Origin: Pseudomonadota bacterium
Lineage (GTDB): Bacteria > Pseudomonadota > Gammaproteobacteria > CALCKW01
Reading direction: 5' to 3'
NCBI GenBank assembly: GCA_039196715.1
Contig: JBCCUP010000007.1
Coordinates: forward strand, 30,537 to 94,536
DNA: 64,000 nt
Shown: positions 1 to 8,904 of the stretch, piece by piece
Numbering within the stretch: the first letter of the stretch is position 1
Layout of the letters: the number at the start of each line of letters is the position of its first letter
Notes under the pieces: generated by a model
What the model saw: only the letters and a program-made list of their open reading frames with translations
Databases searched by the model: none
Told to the model about the DNA's origin: nothing
Program-made: the position numbers and the translations under genes

Positions 1-224
1 TTCACCGCGTGAATTGTATCGCAAGCGATGCACACTGTGGTCGGGTGCGTCGCCAGGGTGCGGTCTGTGCCTGCGGGCACCTGCGGTGGTTTCGCCGCCG
101 GTTTGCCCGCGTCGATCCGCGCCGTTGGCAGCCGTGTTCGGCCGCCCGGCGTTTCGGTGCAGTTCAGGGCGAGGGTTGGTAGGATTGCGGCCCGAGACCT
201 TCCCCACGGCGCCGGAGACGAGAG

Positions 225-1856
225 ATGACAATCGGAATGATGCAGGACCACCCGCTGATCGTGTCGTCCATCCTGGATTTCGCCGAGCGGTGGTACCCCG
301 ATGTCGAGATCGTGTCCCGCACGGTCGCAGGCGACATGCACCGCTACACCTACCGTGACGCCGCGCGTCGATCCCGCACGCTCGCCAACGCGCTCGCGGC
401 ACTGGGCATCGGGTCCGGCGACAAGGTCGGCACATTGGCTTGGAACGGCTACCGGCACCTCGAGTGCTACTACGCGATCGCAGGCATGGGCGCCGTTCTG
501 CACACGGTGAACCCGCGCCTGTTCCCCGAGCAGGTGGTGTACATCGTCAACCACGGCGAGGACAAGGCGCTGTTCCTCGACACGAGCTTTCTGCCGCTGG
601 TCGAGTCGATCCGCGATCAACTCACCACGGTGGAGCACATCGTGCTGATGTGCACGCGTGCGGAGATGCCGGACACCGTGCTCGATGGCGTGCTCTGCTA
701 CGAGGACCTGCTCGACGCAGCCGACGACGACTTCGCCTGGCCGGACCTTGACGAACGCACCGCCTCGGCCCTGTGTTACACCTCGGGCACGACGGGCAAC
801 CCCAAGGGGGTGTTGTATTCGCACCGGTCGATGGTGCTGCACGCGCTGGCCGAGGTGTCGCCAAACTCCATCGGCTTCGGCGCGACCGACACCGCGCTGA
901 TCGTGGTGCCGCAGTTCCACGTGTTTGCCTGGGGTACCACCTTCGCGGCGCTCATGAGCGGCACCAAGATCGTCTACCCCGGGCCACACATGGATGGCGA
1001 GTCGGTCACCCGTCTGCTCAACGACGAGGCCTGCACGGTGTCGTTGGCTGTGCCGACGATCTGGATGATGCTGATGGCTGCGCTCAAGGCGTCCGGCGAG
1101 AAACTGCCGCACCTCCAGCGCGTGGTCATCGGCGGCTCCGCGTGTCCGGAAGCGATGATTCGCACCTTCGAAGACGACTACGGCGTGACTGTGCTGCACG
1201 CCTGGGGCATGACCGAAACCGGGCCGCTCGGCAGCCTCTGCCATCTCGAGCCCAAGCACGGCGAACTCGACGCAACAGCGCAAATGGCCATTCGGTGCAA
1301 GCAGGGCAAACCTGTCTACGGCATCGACCTGCGCATCGTCGACGAGTCCGGCGCGCCACTGCCGCACGACGGTGAGGCCTTCGGTCAACTGCAGGTGCGG
1401 GGCCACTGGGTCACGTCGGGCTACTACATGCGCGACGACGACGATTCGGTGACCGCAGACGGGTGGTTCAACACGGGCGACGTTGCAACCATCGACCCGG
1501 ACGGCTACATGCAGATCACCGACCGCACCAAGGACGTGATCAAATCCGGTGGCGAATGGATCAGCTCGATTGATCTCGAGAACATTGCGGTCGGGCACGC
1601 CGGCATCGCCGAGGCTGCGGTGATTGCCGTGCCCCACCCGAAATGGGACGAGCGCCCCCTCGTTGTCGCGGTGCGCAAACCCGGCGTCGAGGTCAGCCGT
1701 GACGAGTTGCTCGCGCACATCGGTGGCGCTGTCGCGCGCTGGCAGATTCCGGACGACGTGGTGTTCGTCGACGCCTTGCCCCACGGTGCCACGGGCAAGC
1801 TGAACAAACTCGCCCTGCGTGAGCAGTTCCAGTCCTACACCTTGCCTACTGCGTAG
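225..1856 (+). CDS. AMP-forming medium-chain acyl-CoA ligase (AlkK/DmdB-like)
   Basis: A 543-aa adenylate-forming enzyme that would activate a carboxylic acid to its CoA thioester in the cytoplasm. The AMP-binding P-loop reads [12 protein letters not shown] near residue 186. The core motif GWFNTGDVA follows near residue 415, and the C-terminal catalytic lysine lies in GATGKLNK near residue 525. The length is typical of the medium-chain/AlkK clade. That clade also contains the methylmercaptopropionate ligase DmdB of DMSP-degrading marine bacteria, and the N-terminus ([15 protein letters not shown]) looks like this group. A GGAGACGAGAG ribosome site precedes the ATG. It stands alone, converging on the next gene 21 nt away. 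The substrate cannot be read from the sequence; methylmercaptopropionate and medium-chain fatty acids are both plausible. Confidence 0.85.
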   Translation: MTIGMMQDHPLIVSSILDFAERWYPDVEIVSRTVAGDMHRYTYRDAARRSRTLANALAALGIGSGDKVGTLAWNGYRHLECYYAIAGMGAVLHTVNPRLFPEQVVYIVNHGEDKALFLDTSFLPLVESIRDQLTTVEHIVLMCTRAEMPDTVLDGVLCYEDLLDAADDDFAWPDLDERTASALCYTSGTTGNPKGVLYSHRSMVLHALAEVSPNSIGFGATDTALIVVPQFHVFAWGTTFAALMSGTKIVYPGPHMDGESVTRLLNDEACTVSLAVPTIWMMLMAALKASGEKLPHLQRVVIGGSACPEAMIRTFEDDYGVTVLHAWGMTETGPLGSLCHLEPKHGELDATAQMAIRCKQGKPVYGIDLRIVDESGAPLPHDGEAFGQLQVRGHWVTSGYYMRDDDDSVTADGWFNTGDVATIDPDGYMQITDRTKDVIKSGGEWISSIDLENIAVGHAGIAEAAVIAVPHPKWDERPLVVAVRKPGVEVSRDELLAHIGGAVARWQIPDDVVFVDALPHGATGKLNKLALREQFQSYTLPTA

Positions 1857-1877
1857 TGGCAGCGGGGCTGATGAGCC

Positions 1878-3170
1878 TCAGCGGCCGCGGCGCGCCCGGT
1901 CCCAGACATCGCGCACGCGAAACCACGCGTCCGCAGCCGGCATGAACCAGGGCGACCCGCGGTGCCAGGGCCGGCCGGCGAAGCGCGTGTGTGAAAACGC
2001 CGTGTCACCGTCGGGGTCGCCGAGGATTTGCAAGGCGGCCTTGTGCCCGAGGTAGGGCGCCATGGTGTTGCCGTTCCCCGAGTAGCCCATCGCGAGGTGC
2101 AGGCCGTTCTCCTGCCCGACGTGCGGCAGCTGCGCGAAACTGAAGCCGGTGAAACCGCGCCAGCTGTGGGTCAGCGGGGTGTTCGCCAGTTCCGGGAACA
2201 CGTCCGCGATCAGGCGGCTCAACTGCGATTGCGCGAGGGCCTCGGAGACCGGGAACAGCGCCGCCCGACCGCCGAACACGAGCCGTTGACCGTCGGGTGA
2301 TGGTCGAAAATAGCAGTGCCGGACGCGCGACTCGACGTACACCCGCTGCGCCGGCATCAGCGCACGCACACGGTTCTCGCCGAGCACGTCCGTCGCGACG
2401 ATGAAGCTCGGCACCGGCACGATTCGGCGGCGCAGGTCGGGGGTGGCGGGCCCGGTGTAGCCGTTTGTTGCGATCAACACGGCACCGCACGTCACCGTAC
2501 CTCGGGCGGTGTGCACACGGTTGACGGGGCCGGTTGCGATGCCCTGAACCTCGGTGTCACCGACGATGGTCGCGCCGGCGCGGCGTGCCGCCTCGAGCAG
2601 GGCGCGCGTGTACTTCGCCGGGTTGATGGCGCCGTGGGTCGGGAAGACCGTGCCGCCGCTGTACAGCTCCGAGCCGATTTCGGTGTGTTGCTGGTCACGC
2701 GGCACCGTGTAGGCCGCCAGTGGGATGCGTTTGCGCAGCGCGTCGAGGTCGCGTGCGCCTCGGTCGTACTCTGCGGCCGTCCAGTTGCCGCGAAATCGAC
2801 CGCAGGCGACCCAGTCGCAGTTGATGTCCTCCGATTCGATCAACCGGGTGAAGAAATCCATGGAGTCGATGTGGGCTTCGTGCAGCAGCCGCGTGGCAAG
2901 GTCACGCCCGTACTGCGCGTCGAGTTCTGACGGGTGCAGGCGGTGACCGCCGCCCACCTGCCCACCGTTGCGCGAACTCGCGCCGATTCCCGGTGCACCG
3001 CGGTCGAGCACCAGCACCGACCGTCCGGCGCGGGCCAGCGTTCGGGCGGCACTCAGTCCCGTGAGGCCGGCGCCGACAACGACGACATCCGCCTCGTCGG
3101 GCACGGCCGGTTGATCGGGCGGGGTGGTGGGGGTGCCGGCGTCCTCCCACCAGAGCGGGGTGTGCTGCAT
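1878..3170 (-). CDS. FAD-dependent amine/amino-acid oxidoreductase (DadA/PuuB family)
   Basis: A 430-aa DAO-fold flavoprotein. The N-terminal dinucleotide-binding motif VVVVGAGLTGLSAARTLA is near residues 29-46, followed by the acidic ribose-binding residue in LVLDRG. A second conserved block, RNGGQVGGG, resembles gamma-glutamylputrescine oxidase (PuuB/OrdL). The C-terminal GFTGFSFAQLPHVGQ and GYSGNGNTMAP motifs are typical of the family's FAD-closing region. It would oxidise a secondary or primary amine or a D-amino acid. There is no partner gene to fix the substrate. It converges with the acyl-CoA ligase and diverges from the molybdoenzyme gene. It is not closely similar to the sarcosine-oxidase-type subunit expected for N-methylglutamate dehydrogenase. 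Confidence 0.75.
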   Translation of the reverse strand: MQHTPLWWEDAGTPTTPPDQPAVPDEADVVVVGAGLTGLSAARTLARAGRSVLVLDRGAPGIGASSRNGGQVGGGHRLHPSELDAQYGRDLATRLLHEAHIDSMDFFTRLIESEDINCDWVACGRFRGNWTAAEYDRGARDLDALRKRIPLAAYTVPRDQQHTEIGSELYSGGTVFPTHGAINPAKYTRALLEAARRAGATIVGDTEVQGIATGPVNRVHTARGTVTCGAVLIATNGYTGPATPDLRRRIVPVPSFIVATDVLGENRVRALMPAQRVYVESRVRHCYFRPSPDGQRLVFGGRAALFPVSEALAQSQLSRLIADVFPELANTPLTHSWRGFTGFSFAQLPHVGQENGLHLAMGYSGNGNTMAPYLGHKAALQILGDPDGDTAFSHTRFAGRPWHRGSPWFMPAADAWFRVRDVWDRARRGR

Positions 3171-3301
3171 GGCCGTGTTCGTGCTCGTGCGCGTGGCGAC
3201 GCGGACACTCTAGCCGAGATGCGGTGTGCGTGCCGGCGCGTTGTGACCGGACCCCTGCTGTGTGACCATGCGGTCCGTCAGCTCCACCGCGGTGCCCGTC
3301 C

Positions 3302-4393
3302 ATGCACGATCCCTTCAACCCGCCGTCTCGATCGCATCAGCACGGTGACTTCTCGCGCATGGAGACCCGCCTCGCACACCGCAACCACGGTTTGTTGCTC
3401 GAGCTGCTCGCGCACGACGTGACGCCGGTGGGTGCGCACTACTTGCTGACCCACTTCGACGTGCCCTATGTTGCCTCGGCTGACGACTGGCGACTGCACA
3501 TCGAGGGCCTGGTGTCGCGTCCGGCGGCCTTCGACCTCGCCGCACTGCAGGCGCGACCGTACTGCGAGGAGGTGGTTACCCTCGAGTGTGCGGGCAACGG
3601 CCGCGCGCACATCGAACCTCGCTGGCAAAGCCAACCCTGGCACGATGAGGCCGTGGGCACGGGCCGCTGGGGGGGCACCCTGCTCGCGCCGATGCTCGAC
3701 GAGCTCGGCCTGCACGACAGTGTGCAGGAGGTGGTTTTCGAGGGCGTCGACTGGGGTGTCGACGGGGGTGTGGAGCACGTGTTTGCGCGAAGCCTCACGC
3801 CCGCACAGATTCGCGACAGCCAGGCGATGCTCGCCTGGCAGATGAACGGGCAGCCACTGCTGCCACAACACGGTTTTCCGCTGCGCCTGGTGGTGCCGGG
3901 CTGGTACGGCATGGCCTCGGTCAAGTGGTTGAGCCGCATCCGCTGCATCGATTCGGGTTTCGAGGGCTACCAACAACGCCAGACCTACCGATACCGACAC
4001 GCCGCCGGCGACCCCGGCGAACCGGTTCAGATGTTACGGGTGCGCTCGCTCATGGTGCCGCCGGGTCGACCGGACTGGTACAGCCGCGAACGCGTGGCAC
4101 GGGCCGGCGAGCACCGGCTTCAAGGACGTGCGTGGTCCGGAGCGGGTGTGCCCATTGAACGGGTTGAAGTGGCGGTCGACGGTGTTTGGCAGGATGCGGA
4201 AATCGGCAAACCGGTCGGCCGCTTTGCCTGGTCAGGCTGGCACGCGCACTGGCGGGCCGTGCCCGGGCAGACCACGCTCGTGTGCCGGGCCACCGATGCC
4301 GAAGGCCGGTGCCAGCCGCTCGAGCCGGTCTGGGACGCGGCCGGTTTCGGCAATAACGCCTGCCAACGGGTGTCGGTCTGGGTGCGCGAGTGA
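3302..4393 (+). CDS. Sulfite-oxidase-like molybdopterin oxidoreductase
   Basis: A 363-aa protein with the SUOX molybdopterin fold followed by a C-terminal dimerisation (Mo-co) domain. The presumed Mo-ligating cysteine lies in VTLECAGNGR near residue 98. The cofactor-binding segments HGFPLRLVVPGWYGMASVKWL (near 199-219) and WSGAGVPIERVEVAVDG (C-terminal domain) are diagnostic. No twin-arginine signal is visible at the N-terminus, so a cytoplasmic location is likely unless the start is further upstream. Family members oxidise sulfite or related sulfur compounds. No cytochrome or heme partner lies next to it, so the electron acceptor is unknown. Confidence 0.83.
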   Translation: MHDPFNPPSRSHQHGDFSRMETRLAHRNHGLLLELLAHDVTPVGAHYLLTHFDVPYVASADDWRLHIEGLVSRPAAFDLAALQARPYCEEVVTLECAGNGRAHIEPRWQSQPWHDEAVGTGRWGGTLLAPMLDELGLHDSVQEVVFEGVDWGVDGGVEHVFARSLTPAQIRDSQAMLAWQMNGQPLLPQHGFPLRLVVPGWYGMASVKWLSRIRCIDSGFEGYQQRQTYRYRHAAGDPGEPVQMLRVRSLMVPPGRPDWYSRERVARAGEHRLQGRAWSGAGVPIERVEVAVDGVWQDAEIGKPVGRFAWSGWHAHWRAVPGQTTLVCRATDAEGRCQPLEPVWDAAGFGNNACQRVSVWVRE

Positions 4394-4439
4394 CCGGACT
4401 GCGGCACACCCCACGGTTTTTTTGAGGTTTGTGCCACGC

Positions 4440-4472
4440 TTGGCATAAAAGGCCGATAATCCTGTTTATACT
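4440..4472 (+). promoter_or_regulatory. Promoter-like segment upstream of the MFS gene
   Basis: In the 120-nt gap before the transporter, an AT-rich patch carries TTGGCA (4440-4445), GATAAT (4455-4460) and TATACT (4467-4472). No pair has an ideal 17-bp spacing (TTGGCA to TATACT is 21). The region is the likely promoter, but the exact boxes are not settled. Confidence 0.35.
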
Positions 4473-4513
4473 CTCTGGCACCTTGAGTCTGTCGGCGCGC
4501 GCCGGCGTTTGTC

Positions 4514-5731
4514 ATGCAACTCCCGGTGTCCTTCTTCGCCCTGATGGTCTCGGTTGCCCTGTTGCAGCTGAGCTCCGGTGGCATCTCACCCCTCGACGCC
4601 CTCAGTGGTCTGCAGTCCGGTTTTTCGTCCACGCAGGTCGGGTTGCTCGGTTCGGCGCATTTCATCGGCTTCTTTGCAGGCTGCTGGTGGGCGCCACGCC
4701 TGATGGGCGCGGTCGGCCACGCGCGGGCCTTCGCGACGTGCGCGGCCTGCGGGGCGATTGGCGCAATTGCCCACCCGTTGTGGATCGACCCGGCGTTCTG
4801 GGCGGTCCTGCGCGTCATGACCGGCTTGTGCATTGCCGGTTGCTACACCGTCATCGAGGCCTGGTTGCACGCCTCGGTGGACAACGAGACACGCGGCCGG
4901 GCTCTGGGCAGCTACCGCTTTGTCGACCTCACCATGTCGATGCTGGCGCAGTTGCTGATTGGTGTGCTGCCGGCGGCGAGCTACGTGTCCTACAACCTGC
5001 TCGCGATCCTTTGCTGCGCGGCATTGTTCCCGCTGATGGTCTCGCGCGCACGCGCACCGGCCACGCCCGAGGCGCCACGCCTGCGGCCGCTGGCCGCGTT
5101 CCGGTTGTCACCGCTCGGCGTCGCCGGTGTGGTCGTGGCCGGTGTGACCACGGCGTCGTTTCGCATGGTCGGTCCGGTGTACGGACAGCAGGTCGGGCTG
5201 GGTGCCGGGGAGACGGGTCTCTTTCTCGCCGCCTTCGTGTTGGGTGGCGCGGCGGCGCAGTTTCCGGTGGGCTGGCTTGCCGACCTCTACGACCGCCGCT
5301 GGGTGTTGATCTGGCTGTCGGTGGCCGCGCTTGTGGCCTGTGCGCTGACGGTGGTGTTCGGCACGCGCAACGTGGTGTGGGTGTTCGGCACGGCCGCGTT
5401 TTTCGGCTTGGTGACCTTCCCGATCTTCTCTGTCGCCAGCGCCCACGCCAACGACTTCGCGGCGGCCGAATCGTTGATCGAGCTCAGCGCGTCGCTGATG
5501 TTCTGGTACGGCATCGGTGCGATCGCGAGTCCGTTGATCGCCTCGGTGCTGATCGACAGCTACGGGCCGTCGGCGCTCTTTGCGTTCATCAGCGTGGCCC
5601 ACATCGGGCTCGCACTCTACGGCCTGAAACGCATGTTGGCGCGGCCGACCGCCCCGGAGCGCACGCCCTACCGCTACCTGCCGCGCACCAGTTTCACACT
5701 GGGTCGGTTGTTCAAACGCCGTTCACCGTGA
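4514..5731 (+). CDS. MFS transporter (YcaD-like)
   Basis: A 405-aa integral membrane protein with about twelve hydrophobic segments. The first is SFFALMVSVALLQL near the N-terminus, followed by the loop GLQSGFSSTQVGLLGSAHF that is typical of the YcaD/UMF family. The duplicated MFS motif GWLADLYDRRWVL near residue 255 is the loop between helices 8 and 9. The substrate is unknown; YcaD-type carriers are poorly characterised. The ATG overlaps a short upstream AT-rich region. The gene is monocistronic and converges on the reductase gene 32 nt downstream. Confidence 0.82.
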   Translation: MQLPVSFFALMVSVALLQLSSGGISPLDALSGLQSGFSSTQVGLLGSAHFIGFFAGCWWAPRLMGAVGHARAFATCAACGAIGAIAHPLWIDPAFWAVLRVMTGLCIAGCYTVIEAWLHASVDNETRGRALGSYRFVDLTMSMLAQLLIGVLPAASYVSYNLLAILCCAALFPLMVSRARAPATPEAPRLRPLAAFRLSPLGVAGVVVAGVTTASFRMVGPVYGQQVGLGAGETGLFLAAFVLGGAAAQFPVGWLADLYDRRWVLIWLSVAALVACALTVVFGTRNVVWVFGTAAFFGLVTFPIFSVASAHANDFAAAESLIELSASLMFWYGIGAIASPLIASVLIDSYGPSALFAFISVAHIGLALYGLKRMLARPTAPERTPYRYLPRTSFTLGRLFKRRSP

Positions 5732-5762
5732 CCGTGCAACCGGGCCCCGACAGGGCCGGGGT

Positions 5763-6797
5763 TCACTCGGCGATCCGCACGAGTTGCTTGCCGAAATTTG
5801 CGCCGCCGAGCAAACCGATGAAGGCCTCGGGCGCCGACGCCAGGCCCTCTGAGACGCTCTCGCGGTAGACGATGTCGCCGCTGCCGACGGCCGGCCCGAC
5901 GTCGCGCAGGAAGTCACCGAAGCGGGCGTAGTGATCGGTGATGATGAACCCGCGCACGCTCAGTCGGTTGACCAGAACCGTGCGCCAAAGCTGTGGCACG
6001 GAGAAACTGTCCAACATGGGGTCGCCAGTCTCGCCGACACGGCCGTTGTACCAGCTGATCATGCCGCAGACCGGAATGCGGGCACCGACGTTCAGACGCG
6101 GCAGGACCGCGCGCAAGCTTTTGCCGCCGACGTTCTCATAGTAGATGTCAACGCCGTCCGGGCAGGCGCCCTTGAGCGCCTCGCTGAGTGAGCGGGTGTC
6201 AGTGAGTGCACGGTGGTCGACGCAGGCGTCGAAACCGAGCGTGTCGACAGCGTAGGCGCACTTGTCGGTGCCGCCGGCGATGCCTACCACGCGCAGCCCG
6301 GCACGCTTGCCGAGTTGTCCGACCAGCGCCCCGACGGCCCCCGTGGCCGCCGACACCACCAGCGTCTGGCCTGGCTCAGGCTGGCCGTGTTCGAGTAGCC
6401 CGATCCACGCGGTGAAGCCCGGCATGCCGAGGACACCCAGCGCCGTTTGGGGTGGCGCGAGCGCGGGGTCGAGCTTGCGAATGGCTTGCTCGCTGGCTGT
6501 GCCGTGGGTCTGCCAACCGAGCCTGCCTTCGACGATGTCGCCGGCCTCGAAGCGGGACGAGCGCGACTCGATCACCCGTGCCACGGTGCCACCCTCCATT
6601 ACACCGCCCAGGGGTACCGGATCGGCGTAGGACTTTGCGTCGTCCATACGGCCCCGCATGTACGGGTCGAGCGACAGCCACATCACTTCACAGAGAACGT
6701 GCCCGTCCTCGAGCGTGGGCGCCGGAGCGTCCTCGAGCCGGAAGTCGGTCGGGGTTGGACGGCCTTCGGGTCGAGAGGCGAGAACGATTCGCTGCAT
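5763..6797 (-). CDS. NADP-dependent zinc-free MDR reductase (CurA/YncB, prostaglandin reductase type)
   Basis: A 344-aa medium-chain dehydrogenase/reductase of the 2-alkenal or prostaglandin reductase branch. The N-terminal GroES-like half has MWLSLDPYMRGRM, the hallmark of this branch. The Rossmann half has VVSAATGAVGALVGQLGKRAG (near 150-170) with no zinc ligands. It probably reduces alpha,beta-unsaturated carbonyls with NADPH, either as detoxification or in a catabolic route. It sits 18 nt downstream of the MarR gene on the same strand, so the two are likely cotranscribed and controlled by the palindromes upstream. Confidence 0.85.
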   Translation of the reverse strand: MQRIVLASRPEGRPTPTDFRLEDAPAPTLEDGHVLCEVMWLSLDPYMRGRMDDAKSYADPVPLGGVMEGGTVARVIESRSSRFEAGDIVEGRLGWQTHGTASEQAIRKLDPALAPPQTALGVLGMPGFTAWIGLLEHGQPEPGQTLVVSAATGAVGALVGQLGKRAGLRVVGIAGGTDKCAYAVDTLGFDACVDHRALTDTRSLSEALKGACPDGVDIYYENVGGKSLRAVLPRLNVGARIPVCGMISWYNGRVGETGDPMLDSFSVPQLWRTVLVNRLSVRGFIITDHYARFGDFLRDVGPAVGSGDIVYRESVSEGLASAPEAFIGLLGGANFGKQLVRIAE

Positions 6798-6815
6798 CGG
6801 GGTCTTCCGTTGGGG

Positions 6816-7262
6816 TCAGGGTGTCGCCGCGCCGGTGTCTTGCGCAGCCAGCGCCAGTGTGGTGTCCAGCCACGCGGCGGCGGCGTCGTGGCCGACCAGC
6901 GCGAAAGCGCGCTGAAGCATAGCACTCTGTACCGCGCTCAGATCTGCCGCCAAGGCAGCACCGGTCGGGGTCAGGCTGAGCTTTCGAATCCGCTTGTCGT
7001 CGGCGTCAGGTTCGGAGTGCACCAGCCCGTCCTGCACAAGCCGCCGCAGCGGGCCAGCCAGGGCCTGCTTCGAGATGCTCAGGGTGTCGAGCAAACCGCC
7101 GACGGTGATGCCGGGTTGCCTGCCGACAAAATGGACGATCCGGTGGTGTGCACGCCCGAGCCCGCGTGCCGCGAGCACGCGATCGGGTTCGGCCGTGAAT
7201 GCACGGTAGGCAAAGTAGAGCGCTTCGATCGACTCGGTGTGTGTTGAATTCGGGTCAATCAT
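6816..7262 (-). CDS. MarR-family transcriptional regulator
   Basis: A 148-aa winged-helix protein. The recognition-helix region reads ITVGGLLDTLSISKQALAG near residues 53-71, and the wing contains the MarR-type basic pattern DDKRIRKLSLTPTG. Its length fits the family. Its start codon lies inside the palindrome at 7254-7268, so autorepression by blocking initiation is likely. It is the first gene of a two-gene unit with the MDR reductase and diverges from the aminotransferase gene. The ligand is unknown. Confidence 0.85.
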   Translation of the reverse strand: MIDPNSTHTESIEALYFAYRAFTAEPDRVLAARGLGRAHHRIVHFVGRQPGITVGGLLDTLSISKQALAGPLRRLVQDGLVHSEPDADDKRIRKLSLTPTGAALAADLSAVQSAMLQRAFALVGHDAAAAWLDTTLALAAQDTGAATP

Positions 7263-7268
7263 ATTGAC
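7254..7268. promoter_or_regulatory. Palindromic operator copy 1 (MarR)
   Basis: A perfect inverted repeat GTCAAT-CAT-ATTGAC spanning the start codon of the MarR gene. The same arms with the same 3-nt spacer recur at 7297-7311. The size and symmetry fit a MarR dimer site. Confidence 0.7.
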
Positions 7269-7296
7269 ATTTCCAGGCGGCTAGGCCACTGTTTAC

Positions 7297-7311
7297 GTCA
7301 ATGCAATTGAC
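7297..7311. promoter_or_regulatory. Palindromic operator copy 2 (MarR)
   Basis: A perfect inverted repeat GTCAAT-GCA-ATTGAC with arms identical to copy 1, start-to-start distance 43 bp (about four helical turns). An AT-rich stretch with TATAAT at 7317-7322 follows directly, before the aminotransferase ATG. Occupancy would cover the promoter area of both divergent units. Confidence 0.7.
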
Positions 7312-7325
7312 ATAAATATAATGCC

Positions 7326-8450
7326 ATGCCACTCGCCGCTCGCTTGAACAGGTTGGTGTCGTCTCCGGTGCGCGACCTGCTCGCCCGGACGGCCCGGTCC
7401 GACATGGTGTCGTTCGCCGGTGGGCTCCCGGCACCCGACAGTTTTCCGGACGTTGGATCGCTGTCAGTGCCGTTGACCGCGCTGCAGTATGGGCCCTCGG
7501 AAGGGGATTGGCCATTGCGCGAGCAGGTGGCCACACTGGTGACAGCGCGGGGGCTTGCGTGTGCGCCCGAGCAGGTGCTGATTCTGTCGGGGTCGCAGCA
7601 GGGCATTGATCTCGTCGCCAAGGCCACCGTCGAGGTGGGCAGCCGGGTCGGCGTGGAGTCTCCCACCTACCTTGCCGCCTTGCAGGTGTTTTCGCTGTTT
7701 GGTGCGGACTACCGACCCTTTCCGGTCGGCGGTGAGCCGCCAGAATGCGACCTTCTCTACATCAACCCGACCTTCCAGAACCCGACCGGGCATTGCTACA
7801 GCACGGCCGAGCGCGCGCGGGTGCGCGCGGCGGCTGAGCGGCACGGCGCCGTGTTGTTCGAGGACGATCCTTACCACGATCTCTGCTTCGACCCGGTCGA
7901 CCAGTGCCCGATTGCGGCGGGTTTCAACGGCAGCTGGGTCTACCAGGGCACTTTCTCCAAGTCGCTTGCGCCGGGTTTGCGCCTGGGGTACCTCGTTGCG
8001 TCTCCCGATCTTGCCGCGCCACTTGTTCAACTCAAACAGGCGGCGGACTTGCACACCAACCGGGTTGCTCAGCACTGGGTGCTGTCCTTGCTGCAGGCAC
8101 CGGACGCCGACGCGCGACTCGCGGCGTTGCGCGCGCGCTACCGCCAACGCCGTGACCACTTCCACGCGGTGCTGTCAGAGCACTTCAGTGACCTCGCGTC
8201 CTGGGGTGTGCCGTCGGGTGGGCTGTTTTTCTGGCTGCGCTTGCACGCCGAGGGCCTGGACCTCGGCGACGTGCTGTCCGAGGCGTTGGCTGAGGGCGTC
8301 GCCTTCATGCCGGGCGTGCACTTCTACACGGCGGAGGACGGCACGGCGGCATCGCCCACCCTGCGGTTGAATTTCTCGAACGCGTCAGAGAGCGAGGTCA
8401 CTGTCGGGCTTCGCACGCTGGCGAACCTGTTGCGGCGGTCGCGTGAGTGA
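7326..8450 (+). CDS. PLP-dependent aminotransferase (2-aminoadipate transaminase / MocR C-domain type)
   Basis: A 374-aa fold-type I aminotransferase without the GntR domain of true MocR proteins. The N-terminus RLNRLVSSPVRDLLA then VSFAGGLPAP is typical of the LysN/2-aminoadipate transaminase group and supports this start. The PLP lysine is in YQGTFSKSLAPGLRLGY near residue 215, with the phosphate-binding pattern SGSQQGIDL near residue 90. It diverges from the MarR-reductase pair across two identical palindromes, so it is probably co-regulated with it. No strong ribosome site is visible, and TATAAT lies only 4 nt before the ATG, so a leaderless or slightly shifted start is possible. Confidence 0.82.
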   Translation: MPLAARLNRLVSSPVRDLLARTARSDMVSFAGGLPAPDSFPDVGSLSVPLTALQYGPSEGDWPLREQVATLVTARGLACAPEQVLILSGSQQGIDLVAKATVEVGSRVGVESPTYLAALQVFSLFGADYRPFPVGGEPPECDLLYINPTFQNPTGHCYSTAERARVRAAAERHGAVLFEDDPYHDLCFDPVDQCPIAAGFNGSWVYQGTFSKSLAPGLRLGYLVASPDLAAPLVQLKQAADLHTNRVAQHWVLSLLQAPDADARLAALRARYRQRRDHFHAVLSEHFSDLASWGVPSGGLFFWLRLHAEGLDLGDVLSEALAEGVAFMPGVHFYTAEDGTAASPTLRLNFSNASESEVTVGLRTLANLLRRSRE

Positions 8451-8500
8451 GGTCAGTGTGCCGGGCGCGGGTGGTGGGGGGGTTGTTTGGCGCGGGTGTG

Positions 8501-8743
8501 TCAGGCGATCAGCCGATTGTCGTTCACGCTCGCGAGCAAGACCCGTCGCGCGGCTGACTTCTGCCGGGCACCGTGTCGGTAACAGCCGAGCCCGGCAATG
8601 CCCAGCAGGGCGCAGAGTTCCGGGTAGGCGCCAGTGAACAGGCCATAAGCGGCGACGTGGACGGCGACAAAGCCGATCGCCACGAGGCAGCGACCGTGGT
8701 TGAGTTCGCGCAGCGCGTCGAGTTGTACCGGCGTGTTGTCCAT
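8501..8743 (-). CDS. Small two-helix membrane protein, hypothetical
   Basis: An 80-aa frame starting MDNTPVQLDALRELNHGRC with two hydrophobic stretches (LVAIGFVAVHVAAYGLF and CALLGIAGLGC) and a basic C-terminus. I do not recognise the family. It lies downstream of etfA beyond the terminator and converges on the aminotransferase gene. Codon positions look like those of neighbouring genes, but the overlap of the same interval by other long frames keeps the call modest. Confidence 0.5.
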   Translation of the reverse strand: MDNTPVQLDALRELNHGRCLVAIGFVAVHVAAYGLFTGAYPELCALLGIAGLGCYRHGARQKSAARRVLLASVNDNRLIA

Positions 8744-8818
8744 GGCCGGAGGGTATGGCGATCGCCGCCAGCCGCCTGTGACCCAGTGCACAGTTCGACG
8801 CGTTTTTTCTACCTGCGC

Positions 8819-8848
8819 AAAAAAAACGCCGGCGAATGCCGGCGTTTT
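8819..8848 (-). terminator. Rho-independent terminator of the etfBA operon
   Basis: An 11-bp stem AAAACGCCGGC (8823-8833) and GCCGGCGTTTT (8838-8848) with loop GAAT. On the minus strand it is followed by eight uridines (8826 down to 8819). It lies 57 nt past the etfA stop. Confidence 0.9.
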
Positions 8849-8904
8849 GCGTGTCGCCGCAGCATCGGCTGCCGCAGCAACGGCTGCCGCAGCGACGGCT
8901 GCGG

